From: Thereva unica
Taxonomy: Eukaryota > Arthropoda > Insecta > Diptera > Therevidae
Length of the DNA stretch: 64,000 nt
NCBI GenBank assembly: GCA_949987705.1
Contig: OX465283.1
Span: forward strand, 160,595,850-160,659,849
Direction of reading: 5' to 3'
Shown here: piece by piece, positions 1-11,850 of the stretch
Numbering within the stretch: position 1 is the first letter of the stretch
How the letters are laid out: the number at the start of each line of letters is the position of its first letter
Program-made: the position numbers and the translations under genes
Notes under the pieces: generated by a model
Told to the model about the DNA's origin: nothing
The model's database searches: none
What the model saw: only the letters and a program-made list of their open reading frames with translations

Positions 1-303
1 GTCCCCAAGACGGCCAAGGAATTGTTATGGCGCAGCAGCAGTGATGTCAGGACACTTGCTGGCTTGATTACCGGACACTGTGCACTAAATTACCACTTAT
101 GGAGAATAGGAAGAGCGGAGGACCCTACATGTAGGCTTTGTCTGGAAGAGGATGAGTCTGCCCTCCACATTTTCTGTGAGTGCCCCCCAATAGCGAGTAG
201 CATGGTCTCTTTGTTCGAGGAGTCCCTACTCGAACACTTAAGCCTAAGCGACAAACCACTAGGCAGACTGCTGAACTTGTTCAAGCGGTCTGGCCTACAA
301 ATA
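1..303 (+). mobile_element. Non-LTR retrotransposon ORF2, C-terminal end (cut by window edge)
   Basis: The frame is open from base 1 to the stop at 304-306. It encodes the cysteine/histidine-rich tail found after the RNase H domain in Jockey/R1-group LINEs. Visible landmarks are TLAGLITGHCALNYHLWRIG, then CRLCLEEDESALHIFCECP, which is a C-x2-C...H-x4-C zinc-finger-like pattern. The upstream RT and RNase H parts lie outside the window. The same tail recurs decayed at 19740-19870 and 59890-60050. Downstream bases to about 480 show no further domain. Confidence 0.75.
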
Positions 304-424
304 TGAGGTGTAGGGGCTGTAGTAAAATATGCCAAATTAATGGCCGCAGTACCTTTAGACCCAATACCTCACACTGAAAAAAAATCCAAGGTCCCAATTT
401 ACGCACAGATCGCCGGGAGGCCAT

Positions 425-1250
425 GGCTCGAAAGTTTTCGCCTTGAGGCCAAGTATCAACATACACACTCACCGGTCACCAACTGTATGGGGCCTGCTTT
501 TCAAGAAAGCTGACAAAAATCGCATTTATCGTCAGTTCGGGCCTGAAGGTCTGAATCTGAACTTCTACTCACACTCGAGCCGTGAAATAATGGCAAAGCT
601 TTCGTTGAGGCCATGAACATTTTCGCACTTCAATTAATAACTTGGTATGCTAAGCAGTTGTTTTCGCCTATGTGTCTGTAGGGAATTATAACTTCACCTG
701 GATGCTACGGTGTGTCAGGCGGATACCTGAAGTATGATCCCTCAGTTAGACTGAGTCAACCTAAGTTGTGCCGGACGACCTGCTCTGACAGGCCACTGCT
801 TACGGGCGACCTGAAAGTGAAGGGGGTATTGGGTGGAGGAACAGGTTTTACTTAATTTAACCAAATTGCTCGCAATATTACACTGTTTCGTAAAAATAAT
901 AAATACGTGATTTGCCGAGACTCCACCCCCTCTTCCCAAGTGAGTTTGAGTTTGGGTGAGAGTCGGCACTAGTGTTAGGTAGGACACGATTATAAAATGA
1001 GTTTGTAAGAGGAGCCTCTTTTTCCTTTTGAACCAGTAAAATGTCTCACTTCAAATGAGGCGAGGTGCCATTGTATTGCTAGCACGTCACGTAGCATTTA
1101 AAAAAGTTGAGGCCTCAGTACAATTTACTATCGTGTACGGGACAAATGAACTGCCTCTTGTAAGTCCGGCCCAACTCAACGCACTACCCCCCTAAACGCC
1201 TCACGTAATTAATGGATGATCCCTAATACACGGCCAGTGCTGCTATTAAA
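425..1250 (+). repeat. Dispersed repeat, copy A of a TIR-bearing family
   Basis: Blocks of this stretch recur in the same order and orientation at 61800-62610. One is around 595-760, containing 'ttcgttgaggccatgaacat'. Others are a T-rich stretch near 845-960 and the 'cctaaacgcctcacgtaatt' block near 1190. The complement of its 500-560 part appears at 48255-48320 inside the element at 47886-48440, so all three belong to one family. No coding capacity is visible, so this is probably a non-autonomous DNA element. It is interrupted by the block at 966-1085. Confidence 0.55.
966..1085 (+). repeat. Short dispersed repeat inserted in copy A
   Basis: The block starting 'aggacacgattataaaatga' and running through 'caaatgaggcgaggtg' is repeated at 53933-54035 in the same orientation. 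A diverged copy lies in inverse orientation at 45545-45660. It is absent from the matching part of the repeat at 62410-62610, so it looks like an insertion. It has no coding capacity. Confidence 0.5.
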
Positions 1251-2764
1251 GAAAATTAAATTGAATCATTTTTTAACTTAATCCAGTCCTATATATCAGG
1301 GACTTAAAGGTCCAGGACCACCATCTCAAACTACCCGCCAAACCTCGTTTCCCTCAATATTCCGTACTCATATTCGTACATATGTTTTTGAATTAAATTT
1401 TGTCCTCCTTCAACACAATACCAATTTTCCAAAAAAATATGAATTTGTTTTCATTCAAAAAAGGATATACAAATCATTCAGCACTGTACATATGCGGACA
1501 TTATTTATCTTTCTAAATGAACAGGGATTTCGATCTTGATAAACTCCATCCCAAAGCAGTCATCAAAGCCACGGCTCATGTTCAGCATATGGTATTTATC
1601 ACTTCACAAGAGAAATTATCACCATTACAAAACACAAATTCTGGACTACTGGCCACTTGATTTAGGATCCCATTCCCATTGCTGGTCCGTTGTTGTCCTC
1701 TTCTGCACAGTGCAAGTTCATTCCGAAAAATGACCTTTCTAAATAAATATACGTAATGCAATAATTCATTATCTAATATGGATGACAGGGGTCACCAGAA
1801 GCCGACGTTAATCATTTCTCCGATTTTGAAATTCAAGTGGGCAGCCGGGACCGTCGTCAAATCATGGAAATTGTGGATCTGCACTTGACAGTTGCTATAA
1901 TTGATTGCTTTTACCCAGAGCCTCGTGATACTAAAAATTTAATGCCTCAGCTTTAATTTCAGGGCAGAACGTCCTTTCCGTCTTTTTGGGCACATAAATA
2001 TTTCATAATTTATTTTCAATAATAAATAAAAGGAGCTTTCGAACTCATCCTTTGGAAGAACTATCTTTGAGTCTAGTTTGGGATTTGTTGGAACTGAAGA
2101 GGCAGACAAAAGGGATTTACAAGTGGTGTGATTTGTTGTAGGATGCAGGATGCAAAATATAGAAGGTGTAAAATATAGAAGGTGATTTTGTAATACATAT
2201 AAACCACTGTGCGCTAAAGAACGTTTTAAATTCCAAAACCGGGAAATCTTCAATGCCTCTATTTGCGTGTTGTGACGAAGTACATATCGATACCCTCATT
2301 CTAATACCGCGTATGAGAAAAATTGAAAATTTGGACCCGTATACTTGGTTATACGAGTCAAATGCCCTTATGGACCTTATGAAAGAAATAGAAGAACGAA
2401 GAAGCGACAGAAGAGCTAAGCACCTACTGCAAATCTGAGCTTGTCCATGGCCGTGAGCCTAAGCAGAGGCGAGAGGACGTCATCCTGAGGTGTACCTCGG
2501 CATGTCTAATTTACGACTCTGCTATTTCCCTATCTGCTTTAGGCCAATAATATCATGCGTCTTTTGGAGCATAATAAGCATTATATTGTCCATGTCTAGA
2601 GACTTATACGGGAAGAAACTATGCACCATCCATTGCACCTTTCTCTGGGTGACAGCTTGGCGATTTATTAACAACCGGGAAAGTGGGTTTTAAGAGAAGT
2701 TTCAAGGCTTCACCTGTCCATGTGCCGTCTCCCCGTTTCATATGGGATGGTTGACAGGGCTTCT
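1251..2764. other. No recognisable gene
   Basis: Only short chance frames are present. A 61-codon frame at 2253-2438 starts MPLFACCDEVHIDTLIL and ends with an acidic/basic helix-like segment. I do not recognise it and see no splice or promoter context for it. Confidence 0.4.
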
Positions 2765-2982
2765 TAGGCTAAGAACATAGTGAAGCAGAGAGGAAAGCGG
2801 CGATGAAAGCGCAGAGCAAAGTGACGAAATGAAACAAGTGAGTTCCTGTTAACACACCCATAGTGGAGCAAAGCGACGCGTTCAAACAATTTTGATTTCT
2901 CTGCTATCATCCTTTCAACCTCTTTGCTCTCCGCTCTCATCGCTGCTTCGCTCTCTGCTTCACTATGTTCTTAGCCTTAGAG
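2765..2982. mobile_element. MITE-like element with about 55-bp terminal inverted repeats
   Basis: The left end 'aggctaagaacatagtgaag' is the complement of the right end, which finishes 'tatgttcttagcctta'. The match continues inward for about 55 bp with a few mismatches, through 'cagagaggaaagcggcgatg' against 'cagagagcgaagcagcgatg'. Total length is about 218 bp and no ORF is present. A clean target-site duplication is not obvious. Confidence 0.65.
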
Positions 2983-2989
2983 AGAAATT

Positions 2990-3252
2990 TGCCTAGCCTG
3001 GTCGACTTTTCTAGATAGGAATGATTCTGGTCCGAGAAGAAGGGTCGATGACCTGACCCAGGGCTTCTGCACAAGAACTATGTCGCAGTCTCCCTCGCGG
3101 AGGAAGACCTGAAGAAGGAACAGCCACTGTGCTGATTGATCAGCAAGCACTCCAACATTTTGGTCCCTCACTATCGGTGCTGCCGCTGATGCTGCATTCC
3201 CTGTGGAATCGATTCCCTGGAATCGATGGACGTCCTTGGTAGTCGCTACCAC
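2990..3252 (-). mobile_element. Possible R1/LOA-like LINE fragment, start of endonuclease domain
   Basis: On the - strand a 91-codon frame contains LQVFLREGDCDIVLVQKPWV. This resembles the first strand and helix of the apurinic-type endonuclease of R1-group LINEs, where a hydrophobic 'DI-L-QEPW' motif is usual; here the catalytic-position Glu reads Lys. The remaining endonuclease and RT are missing, and the MITE at 2765-2982 lies immediately downstream in this orientation. The fragment is short, so the family call is tentative. Confidence 0.35.
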
Positions 3253-3299
3253 TACAGGCTGCTGCTGCGACTGAGGTAGTGGAGGCTCCGGCTACATAG

Positions 3300-3959
3300 C
3301 CTACCGCATCTGTGCTAGTAGATGTTAGCTCACTCTCAACCTGGATTACTGTTAGTTCATCTCTGCGCTGACTGAGGTTTTCATTGGAGCCTTTTCGTTA
3401 GATGACGTCGCTATGAAATCCTTGCTCAAAAGAGAGTAATTAACTGAAATAATGGAACATGTCAGCCGGTGAACCCACTTATGCAGATTGAATTGAACTT
3501 GAACTGAGGCCGGTGAACCTGGGGTATAAAGAAACAAACAAAAAGAGCAATTAAATGGGAGTTCTCGAATTTTGTTCTCCTTATTTCGTTCATTTACCTC
3601 TTTTAACGATTCTTTAAACAGCATTTAAAAGTGCAGCAACAGTGCCCTCAAGTTCATAGCAATCACGGTAAACAGGTGCTTCACTTGGTAGATCCTTTCC
3701 CGAATTTCTAGAATCTCGAAGCTAAAATTTCTAGAAACTTCCTGCACGAGGAGAAGTGAAATTTCACCGTTTTTTCTTGCATGAGAAAGTATACGGGCAA
3801 GAATTGGGTAAATTTGTGTAATTTATTGCACCCGTGAGAATACTTTCCTTTTTCTCTTTTTTTTTTAAGTAGAATGAATCGAAAAGGCCATTGTACATAA
3901 CGAAAATGATCAGGCTCCCATAAAACACATTCAACAATCAATTTGGTGCGGATTCTTTT
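3300..3959. other. No recognisable gene
   Basis: I see only short A/T-rich frames and no domain, splice pair or known repeat in this stretch. Confidence 0.35.
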
Positions 3960-4170
3960 TTGGCTCAATTTTGCCATCGTATGCCCGTATTGGCGATTGC
4001 CGTCATATGCCTGCCTTGGCCATTTAAATCTTTTGGTGAAGTTTGGGGGTTTATGAGCCCGCATGTGCTCCCATTAATGGTTAGAACCCAACGGCCATCA
4101 TAGGTATCTTAAAAGACAAGTGGCCGGTGTTCGCCCGTTGTAAGGCTTTTTTATATTTTACTCTGGTGGT
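3960..4170 (-). repeat. Partial copy of the TIR element found whole at 19191-19663
   Basis: This stretch matches the reverse complement of 19195-19390. Shared words include 'cgtatgcccgt', 'ttggtgaagtttg' and the TIR segment 'gttcgcccgttgtaaggc'. The second TIR is not visible here, so the copy is truncated. Confidence 0.5.
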
Positions 4171-6502
4171 GCCCATTCTTTACTCTGGTGATTTGTCCAC
4201 TCGGCTCACTTCCGAAATCCTATTTTTTGCCACAAAATAGTCTAGAAGCTCATGAATAGAATAACTCAGCTGTGAAACAATCTACCCTGGTCAGAATATT
4301 TACAGATGTCAGAACGAATACCATTTCGTCCCAGCAATACCATAATATTCACCATAATTATTTCCGCAAACGAGAATTTTCCCTAATACTTCAGTTCCCA
4401 TTGTCCGATTTGGGACAATTTATTAATAAATAAAGTCCTACACTAATCCCAATAACAATCGTGTAGGAGACAAAAATATATTGGAAGCTACTTCAACGCC
4501 AACAAATCAACTATGCATGTTTACACGGCTCTCGTCTAATTCACGTCGAGCAAACAGATAAATATCATTAAAACGTTCTTACACCAGAAATCGGGCAGCA
4601 GACGGGCGGCCGGATAACAAAATCAATTTCGCCCTGCATAACAAAATCCCCAGGCCGTGTTCGTGGCCGGAATTTATATGATTCTCGCAGGCAGTCGGTG
4701 GGCCTTTGTTAGAATTTCTATCGCGTCAAGGAATTTCGGGCTTAACGGGGTTCGAATTTCTAAGCAGAAGGAAAGAATCGGGCTAAGGGATAAGACGACA
4801 GATAAGGATCCGCCAGGGACAGACACAAACTTTATTGTCCTGTCTTGCGGCTCATTACAATGGCAGAGTCGTTTTTCATTTTAATGCAAATCTATCTGGT
4901 TTTAGAGTATGAATGATTCATTTTACGTGGACGAGTTATAAAAATTAAACAAAATTAAATTCGGATGACAGGGGGGAAGTTGGAGCCAGGGAATGCCACA
5001 ACAGTTGATGGACAGACAGGTACTTTATAAGATGACTACAGACCAAGTTCCTTTGCACTATTACACAGTTATTTCTTACTAGCTGGAGCCCGGTGCGCCT
5101 CGCTGCACAAATAAGCCAATAGTATGGCGTGCGCCAAAACAATTGGGAATCTCAAAATCGATGGGCACTGAGAGTCTCAAATCCCGGGATGCAAGTACAT
5201 TAGTAAAGAAAAGTGTAACTCCGTTCGTTTAAAAACCCAAATCACTTGCTCATTTATATCCCTAAATCACAATTCAGCGGTCTCACTGCCACTCTTGTCG
5301 TGGTCAGATGCTATGAGGGAGTGTTTTTGCCCGTAAATGAATTTCGAAGAAGAAATTACAATGCACGTCCGCTTGAACTTTATCCATACACGAAATTTTA
5401 ATGGGTGTGAAATTGTCAGTTCGCCGCCTGTGTTTATATTTCCAATTCTTTTGGTACGCGCTATAGCTTCCGTTTATTTTGCAGTTGAGGTGATAAGAAT
5501 TTTAATATACAGTAAGAGCCATTTTCGTATTTTTGATTCCGAATAATATCTATCGATGCTATCGATTGAAATTTCGCTATTTGAAACGACCAAAAGTTGG
5601 TTTTTTCAATACTGTTCCATAGATGTGATGCTTTCAAGCATGCATCCGTTCAGCTCATTTGCAGGCTTTGATCGAAGTATACCAGGCAAAGTTGAGCAAG
5701 TAGTGTCAGAGCGCCTACCATGGATTAGGTTTTCCTCGGAAATCTTGAAAAGCCCTGTCATGCGCTTCGACCTATTTTTTATAGGCCATGGTGCATTCGC
5801 TCCAAAATAATAATTTTGCACGGATGTGGCAATACGGGAGTTTTTACTGATGTTACATGTAGGTGTTTCTCTCTGGTTCAAATTCAATAGGAACTTGGGT
5901 GCTCAATACACTAAACATCCACCATCAAGTAGCGTTGATGCAATTCCCGAAGATGTCACACTTCACACTATGAATGGAGACAGTTAATACGTTCAATAAG
6001 CAACGTTTGGCAACATTGGGCGAACTTTTCAAACATTTAACGGCATGATAAAGAGTAATTTTTCCGTAAGAAATATGAAAAAAAATATGTCCCATGCAAA
6101 ATTATTGTATGTTGAAAAATCAAGCACCTTGAAATCTATGCAAATTTCCAGGTACCATAGCTCAAAAAGAAAAAGCGACGAACATCTGATTATTGAATTT
6201 GTCGTCTTTTTGGTTTCGAGACCTTTCATTTAAGCCATACATTGCTAAAATCAGGCACATGCAGCCGAAGTTACTTCAATCCAAGTTCAGAGAACCGCGT
6301 CCTTCGCGATAAATCTGATTTTTTCAACAAAATTGTACGGCAACTATCCGTAAATAAACTCCGATCGATCTGAAACTTTGGAAATCGTATTTTTTTCGGA
6401 AAAAAAAACCAAAACAAAATGGATCTGACTTCTTTAGCAGAAATTTGAAGAGTACCTCCCATACAAGAGTTTCGGATTTTTCTATATCAGTACACTACAG
6501 CT
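4171..6502. other. No recognisable gene
   Basis: Several frames of 60-93 codons overlap on both strands (for example 5556-5810 + and 5606-5887 -), but none matches a family I know or shows splice context. GC-richer patches around 4580-4680 look single-copy within the window and could be non-coding conserved DNA. That is a guess. Confidence 0.35.
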
Positions 6503-6652
6503 ACCCGAAGGTTTCGAGATAGCCTATATGTTATTCTGAAGTATGAGCTATATTATTATAAAGTTTCATTAAAATCTATTCAGTAGTTTTTGCTTGAAAG
6601 AGTAACAAACATCCATACAAACATTCGCGTTTATAATATTAGTAAGATAGCC
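6503..6652 (+). repeat. Dispersed repeat end, copy 1 ('gtttataatattagtaagat' terminus)
   Basis: This stretch is nearly identical to 7505-7636 in the same orientation. It contains 'attcagtagtttttgc', 'gaaagagtaacaaaca' and the terminal 'gtttataatattagtaagat'. Such 3' termini with short 'catac' stretches are widespread in insect genomes as the tail of mobile elements. The exact superfamily cannot be settled here. Confidence 0.6.
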
Positions 6653-7080
6653 TATAGCAAAAAACCTGTGTGCGTTGCAAGGCTTTTAAATAAAAAAAAA
6701 TTATGTGTGCGTTGTACGCGGTAGGAAAAAAAACAATAAATCTGGAAAAAAATTCCCTCTTCCCAATCTTATCGGTGATTCAATTAGAACAGCGTTATGT
6801 ATTCAAGTAGATGCATCTAAACATGTAACTTCTCGGTGAATTGGAATTTTAACTTTCTCTTTTCGGTTAGCCGTTACTTCTTACTCAGTATTCGTCCCGA
6901 ACACAGCTTCCTCCAGGTCCCGTTTTTTCCGATCGAACTTTTTGGAAGCGATAGATGACATCGTTTAACCTCGTGATGACAATGTAGGGGCGCACAAATT
7001 TGCAAACTTCGACTCTTTCTACAGTTTTTACTGTTTCTATACTGGTTAGAGGGAATTTTAGAAATTTACAACATTTCAGA

Positions 7081-7480
7081 ATGTGGCTTGGGAAAATTCG
7101 TGCGTCATATTGGACCCGCAATTTTGAATTTATAAGGTTTGATCATAAATTCGTTGTTTGCCCCCTAAAAGCCCCCAGATACCGATTTTCATTGCAATCG
7201 GAATACAATTGGAAAAATTCGTCGGCCATATTGGCGCGGCCATTTTGAATTTATAAGTTTTGATCATAAATTCGTTATTTGCAACCTTAAAATCCGCCAG
7301 ATTTCGATTTTCATTGGAATCGGAACACAATTGGCAAATTCGTCGGCCATATTGGCACGGCCATTTTGAATTTATAAGTTTTGACCACAAATTCGTTATT
7401 AGCGACCTTAAAAACCTCTATATACCAACTTTCATTGAAATCGGAACACAATTTACGTGGCCATTTTGAGTTTTCGGCGG
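7081..7480 (+). repeat. Tandem repeat, 121-bp unit, about 3.3 copies
   Basis: The anchor 'attttgaatttataag' occurs at 7121, 7242 and 7363, giving a constant 121-bp period. A shorter partial fourth unit begins at 7463. Each unit includes 'atcataaattcgtt', a 'gattttcattg-aatcgga' block, 'acacaattgg' and 'cgtcggccatattgg'. The array lies between two direct copies of the same terminal repeat (6503-6652 and 7505-7636), suggesting it is the internal array of one mobile element. Frames running through it have no coding meaning. Confidence 0.85.
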
Positions 7481-7504
7481 CCATGTTGAATTTTTTTATA
7501 AATT

Positions 7505-7636
7505 ATAGCCTATATGTTATTCTGATATATGAGCTATATTATTGTAAAGTTTCATTAAAATCCATTCAGTAGTTTTTGCGTGAAAGAGTAACAAACATAC
7601 ATATAAACATTCACGTTTATAATATTAGTAAGATGC
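7505..7636 (+). repeat. Dispersed repeat end, copy 2
   Basis: Same sequence and orientation as 6503-6652, with a few substitutions, ending at the same 'tataatattagtaagat' word. The two copies flank the 121-bp array. Confidence 0.6.
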
Positions 7637-7737
7637 AATGTCGAATAGGTCGATTCGGAAAAATAGTGTACAGAAGAAGATATTTACAGACGAGTAGACA
7701 GTAAGTAAGACGAAATGTTATTTGAGACTGTGAAGGA

Positions 7738-8200
7738 TTCGAATCTCAACCAAAGTCTAGAAATTAACAAGTCTTTCATCTTCATATGGTTAATGAGTGA
7801 AAGGCGAACAGCTGCATGCACAAGTTTTTCAAATGACGATGTCAGGCTATCAGAGAGAGAATGCAACATTTTTATACGCGCTGGAATACAACCATAAGTC
7901 GGAAAATTTTATGAGTTTCTATAGGGATAATGTTGATGTGTTTGTGCATATTTGCTCGTTTGTTTTGATGATTTCAATTTTGACAGCTGATTCAATTATC
8001 TTTCCTTTTCTGTTCTGCATACTTTACCGTAAAGATAGAATCTGGCTTTGTCTGGCCGAGTTCACGAAGTATGCGTTGAGTTTTGCTCAGCAGTGATGCT
8101 CATATATGCACGCACACAATCAACGGTCGGAAGTTTTTGTATGAAGATGAAAGACTTGTTATTACTAGACTTTGATCTCAACCTGCGAAATGGTAGTCGG
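7738..8200. mobile_element. Foldback/MITE-like element with inverted ends
   Basis: The left end reads 'aatctcaaccaaagtctag' then 'aacaagtctttcatcttcat'. The right end, read on the complement, gives 'aggttgagatcaaagtctag' then 'aacaagtctttcatcttcat'. Inverted repeats are about 50 bp and the total length is about 460 bp. Internal frames (7797-8096) show no transposase features. Confidence 0.6.
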
Positions 8201-8229
8201 ATCGCTTAACCCATAGGCTATAGAAGCTA

Positions 8230-8990
8230 GGGTTGATGATGATTGCCAAACGCAAAAAGATAATAAATTGGTTTGAAATAATTTTATACAACCTTGTAAC
8301 ACTTAGTGGTAGAGCGGCGAGGCCTCCTTTACAGAACAGGTCAGCGTGGATTGACCAGACTAAGGTAGGTACGTTCCCCATACACCCCTCTCCTCGCCAC
8401 CTATTCCCGCCCACTTCAAACTCCAAAACCCTCCACTTCTGAGCCAAGAAGTAAAGGTACCGTTCCAAAGGCTGAATGGCCACGCAGGGGCCAACCAGCC
8501 TGTTCGCAAAATAGTCAGCACTGAGGTTAGGTCGATGTGTACCTTACTCTGGTATGCGACTCTGCCCGGGGCGGACTTTATATTCCGGCTTTACTCGTGG
8601 GAACAAACATGAACAAAAACACCAAAAACAATAATGAAAAGCAATCAAAACAAACAGATGCAAAGGCGATCTGACACATCTTCCTCCAAGCGACGCAATT
8701 GGCAGCTCCGGCTTTGCAAGTCGTTCAGGAGTGGAAAGCGCTCGAGAAAGCAAGAACAGCAGTAAAGGTTGCCTCCGGCACAAAAAGCGAGAGATCCCGA
8801 GAAGATGGCTCATCGCCTTCAAAAAATGGACTAAAGAAAAAACAGTTTTCAAAACCAACCATAGTCGGGGAAAGTCAGGAGGCGGCTATTTAGCGAAGCA
8901 GTGGCAATTACGGATACCAATTCTAGTGCCAGCAGACTCCCGAACCTTCTCTGGGCCAAAATCAAAATGAAAATATCAGAGCTAATCACT
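8230..8990 (+). mobile_element. Possible LINE 5' untranslated region and ORF1 start
   Basis: A GC-richer leader precedes an ATG at 8609 that starts MNKNTKNNNEKQSKQTDAK. After one stop the same frame stays open to 8893, with a Lys/Ser-rich stretch ending FSKPTIVGESQEAAI. Low-complexity Asn/Lys starts followed by a basic region are usual in LINE ORF1 proteins. No zinc knuckle is visible, and an RTE RT fragment follows at 9027. The assignment is tentative. Confidence 0.25.
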
Positions 8991-9026
8991 GAGTTCGCGA
9001 TGAAGAGCCGTCAGTGGGGATTACTT

Positions 9027-9120
9027 GGTCGATCGAACGCTTAGACGACAGCAAGCTGGATTTAAAAAGGGCCGCTATTGTATATACCATATTCTTGTGA
9101 ATAATAGTGGATCAGTCCAC
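9027..9120 (+). mobile_element. RTE-type reverse transcriptase fragment
   Basis: The + strand encodes DRTLRRQQAGFKKGRYCIYH. This aligns directly with the RT segment DQTLRRQQAGFRKGR plus CIDH of the RTE element at 35713-38145. Only about 30 codons survive; both sides are unrelated sequence. Confidence 0.7.
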
Positions 9121-10816
9121 TGAATTAGTCTAGGGCAAAAGATTGTCATGTGAAGTTAGCACTGGCTAGGCACTGAGGGCTAATAGGTGAGTCAAGATCG
9201 ATGAAGTACCGTGTTGGATAAGAAGAAATAAGTCAAGGATACCTGAAACGTGATACATAATAATCCGGATAGTAAAGTCGTGTGGATTGATTAATAACAT
9301 TGGGACAAATCCAAAGGCCCAACCTTTGTCTACCCCCGACAGACTACATCTTAATCCGGTACTAGTCTGTCTCCGGTATGAGGTACACCCAGACACCTAA
9401 TATCAATCTCGATTTAAATCAGGGCCAAGTAGGACTCGGGTTTCTTTTAGTCGAAGCGGGGCCATATTGACGCAAATGGCACATAACTGTTAAGAAATTT
9501 GTTTGAAGCTCTCGTATGTTGCAAAAATCAAAGCAGAATTTTCTATATTGGGGCGTTCTATAATTCAATTAAGTGCTCAATGGTGACCATATGAACGATT
9601 TAAAATTCAAACTTTTTAAGTTTGAATCCAAAATCCACATACGCCCTGAATATTTCTATATTAACTCATCTCTCAACTCCAATATGTTATCGGCACATTA
9701 ACCCCATTCTGTAAATATTTACGGCTCCAATCTTTAATGAAATTATCTCAGCGAGTGCCTAATTAAATTATATTAAAATTTCTTAAGCTAAATTCTGCCA
9801 AAAACCATAAAATAAGTGTCGAGCTTAAAACTTTCACACTGGAGCGAGGTTAATCTATGACGTAAGTGTATTATCGGGCCACAAGACTGCTTCGACGAGG
9901 GTTAAAAGGGGTGTGCAGACTCCTCCACTCTGATTAATTTTGGGAATTTCCTCCGTAACCAAACACACACCCCAGATTTCACGTACACCACATGCATGCT
10001 GGGACTCTCATAACTTCCCAAATAGAGTTCTTAATTTACTTTAAAACTGCTGCGAGAATGTCTTTCGGCTTACATATTGCCCCCAATTTCATGGCTTCGT
10101 GTATTGCACGAAGACCGATATTCGAGGATGTGAAAGTGGAAGAAAGTAACTCCTAGGAAATGAAGTTATATGCTCAGTTAAATTTTGATGGCATCATAAC
10201 CTTGAAATACTTAAGGCGGCGGGGGAGAGCCTAATTAAAACGCGAGACCAAGTGAAGAGGGTTGGCCTGAGACAAAGTTACATGACGCCAATTAGTGGTG
10301 GTGGATTGTGGATGCTGTTCGTGTGATGGTTTTTAAAAATCAATATTCCACCCTCCCCGGCTCGATAGAGATATGTAGAAAGTTTACTTCAACACAAATT
10401 ACTTTTTAACAGCCGTTAGCAACCCTGGCAAAAAAATATATATCGAGAGTGCTTAGGTTCTTCCAGATGAATGATGACAAGTGTGAACGGTCCTTCGGAA
10501 AAACTTCAACTTTATACAAAAATTCGATTAAGTAAAATTTCGACCCTTTAGCAAGGGACTGTGAAACGAAACGAACGAGACCATCCCCCTTTCGGACCAG
10601 TCTTCGATTTAATTTCAAGATACAATTTTTCTTAAAATAGCTGCAAGCCAAATGGAAAAGGGTCATGGCAGGGAAAAAGTTAATAGAATTTATCTAAAAA
10701 AAAGTAAAAACTCTCCTCTTTCAGGGCTTAAATAATATTCTCCACCACCTCTTTCTCAACCAGAAAATTAAACACACAAAAAACTTAAGGATATAAATCA
10801 TTGATGAGCTCACCGT
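9121..10816. other. No recognisable gene; apparently single-copy DNA
   Basis: I find no transposon motif and no long frame here. A/T-rich stretches with short GC-richer words (for example 9840-10300) could be non-coding regulatory DNA, but nothing specific can be named. Confidence 0.35.
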
Positions 10817-10854
10817 AAAATATATAAAACAGCGAAGAATCATTGGAGACAAAA

Positions 10855-10980
10855 ATGTCACGCCGCAAGTACGACCCAGATCATATCCTGGCACACTCTA
10901 ACTTTACGCTTTATAAATTATTCAAGAACAAGGAGGGTCGCTCCGACAACTTTGTGTATACCCATTTAATCCTTGGGTAA
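10855..10980 (+). CDS. Unassigned 41-codon frame behind a TATA-like box
   Basis: An ATG at 10855 opens a frame of 41 codons, stopping with TAA at 10978-10980. It begins MSRRKYDPDHILAHSNFTLY and continues with a Lys/Arg-rich segment and FVYTHLILG. It has no internal repeats, and its composition is more protein-like than the surrounding A/T-rich frames. A TATA-like sequence 'aaatatataaaac' lies at 10818-10830, about 25 bp before the ATG. A possible splice donor (GGGTAACC) overlaps the stop, so this could be a first exon. I recognise no family; a chance frame remains possible. Confidence 0.25.
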   Translation: MSRRKYDPDHILAHSNFTLYKLFKNKEGRSDNFVYTHLILG

Positions 10981-11489
10981 CCTATAATTTTATCTAATAT
11001 GACGTTGATTTATTACTGGGCCAAAATGAACTTGTCCTGGACTAGACGCTTTGATACACATGTTATTAAGGCACGAAAACACATTTTGTTTGGGCCAAGG
11101 AAAATGCCGGCTTTTAGTTATACGAAAACTGCCCTTTTTCAATTTGAAGATTGCCCATGGCACTCTAAATTATAGATTCTATCTTACTTGATGGCTAGTG
11201 GTACATTAAGTTTATGGATGTTTGTAATTGTGTCATTGCTGGGTTCGGCGAATTTTCCTATCCCAATTTGGTGAAAGAACAAAAACTCGAGCCATTGAAT
11301 CGTTATATGGATGGTAAAATATCCTTCACTCAATAGCAAATAGCCAAGGAGTGAGTATATGAAAGGATGGACCAAAAGGGGAAAATATTAACGAAAATAA
11401 AAGAAAATACAAAAGTTCTTTGAAATATGGAAAGATACTTGAAAACTACGACATTTGTAGTGATCGCCATATTAGGTTTAAAAGTACTG
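10981..11489. other. No recognisable gene
   Basis: A/T-rich sequence with no known repeat or domain. Confidence 0.35.
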
Positions 11490-11850
11490 TACTTAGGCGT
11501 CATTCCCTTCCATTTGATATCCATACCGAGGCCGTTGTAAAGAAAAAGCTAAACCGCCATTTTTTGTTGGCCGCCATTTTGAATTTGGAATAACGCCACA
11601 CAGCTAATAGTATTCTGCTTATCAAATTCTTTTATTTGATACCCATATCGAGTAGGTTGTAAAGAAAAAGGTAATCCGCCATTTTGTATAGTCCGCCATT
11701 TTGGATTTTTGAAGACACCACAAAGCTAATTGTATTCCACTTGTCATACCTTTTCATTTGATACCCATGTAGGGGTCGGAGAGCACAATTTCAAAATTTG
11801 GCCGCCATATTGGAACGGCCATTTTGATTTTTTTACAAAATGGCCATATA
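11490..11850 (-). repeat. 'GGCGG' module repeat, about three degenerate units, inverse orientation
   Basis: Units contain 'tttgatacccatatcgag', 'gttgtaaagaaaaagg', 'ccgccattttg' and 'ttcatttgatacccatgt', spaced about 125-130 bp. The same words occur in the + sense at 29870-30310, 31225-31390, 31775-31930, 42395-42965 and 51845-51985, and in this sense at 60810-61090. Confidence 0.7.

Noticed and set aside
7000..7469. Several overlapping frames with similar protein text
   Set aside because: They are readings of the 121-bp tandem array; similarity reflects the repeat and the period (121) is not a multiple of 3.
7081..7480. CRISPR-like array
   Set aside because: Units are 121 bp and contiguous without variable spacers; the host is eukaryotic.
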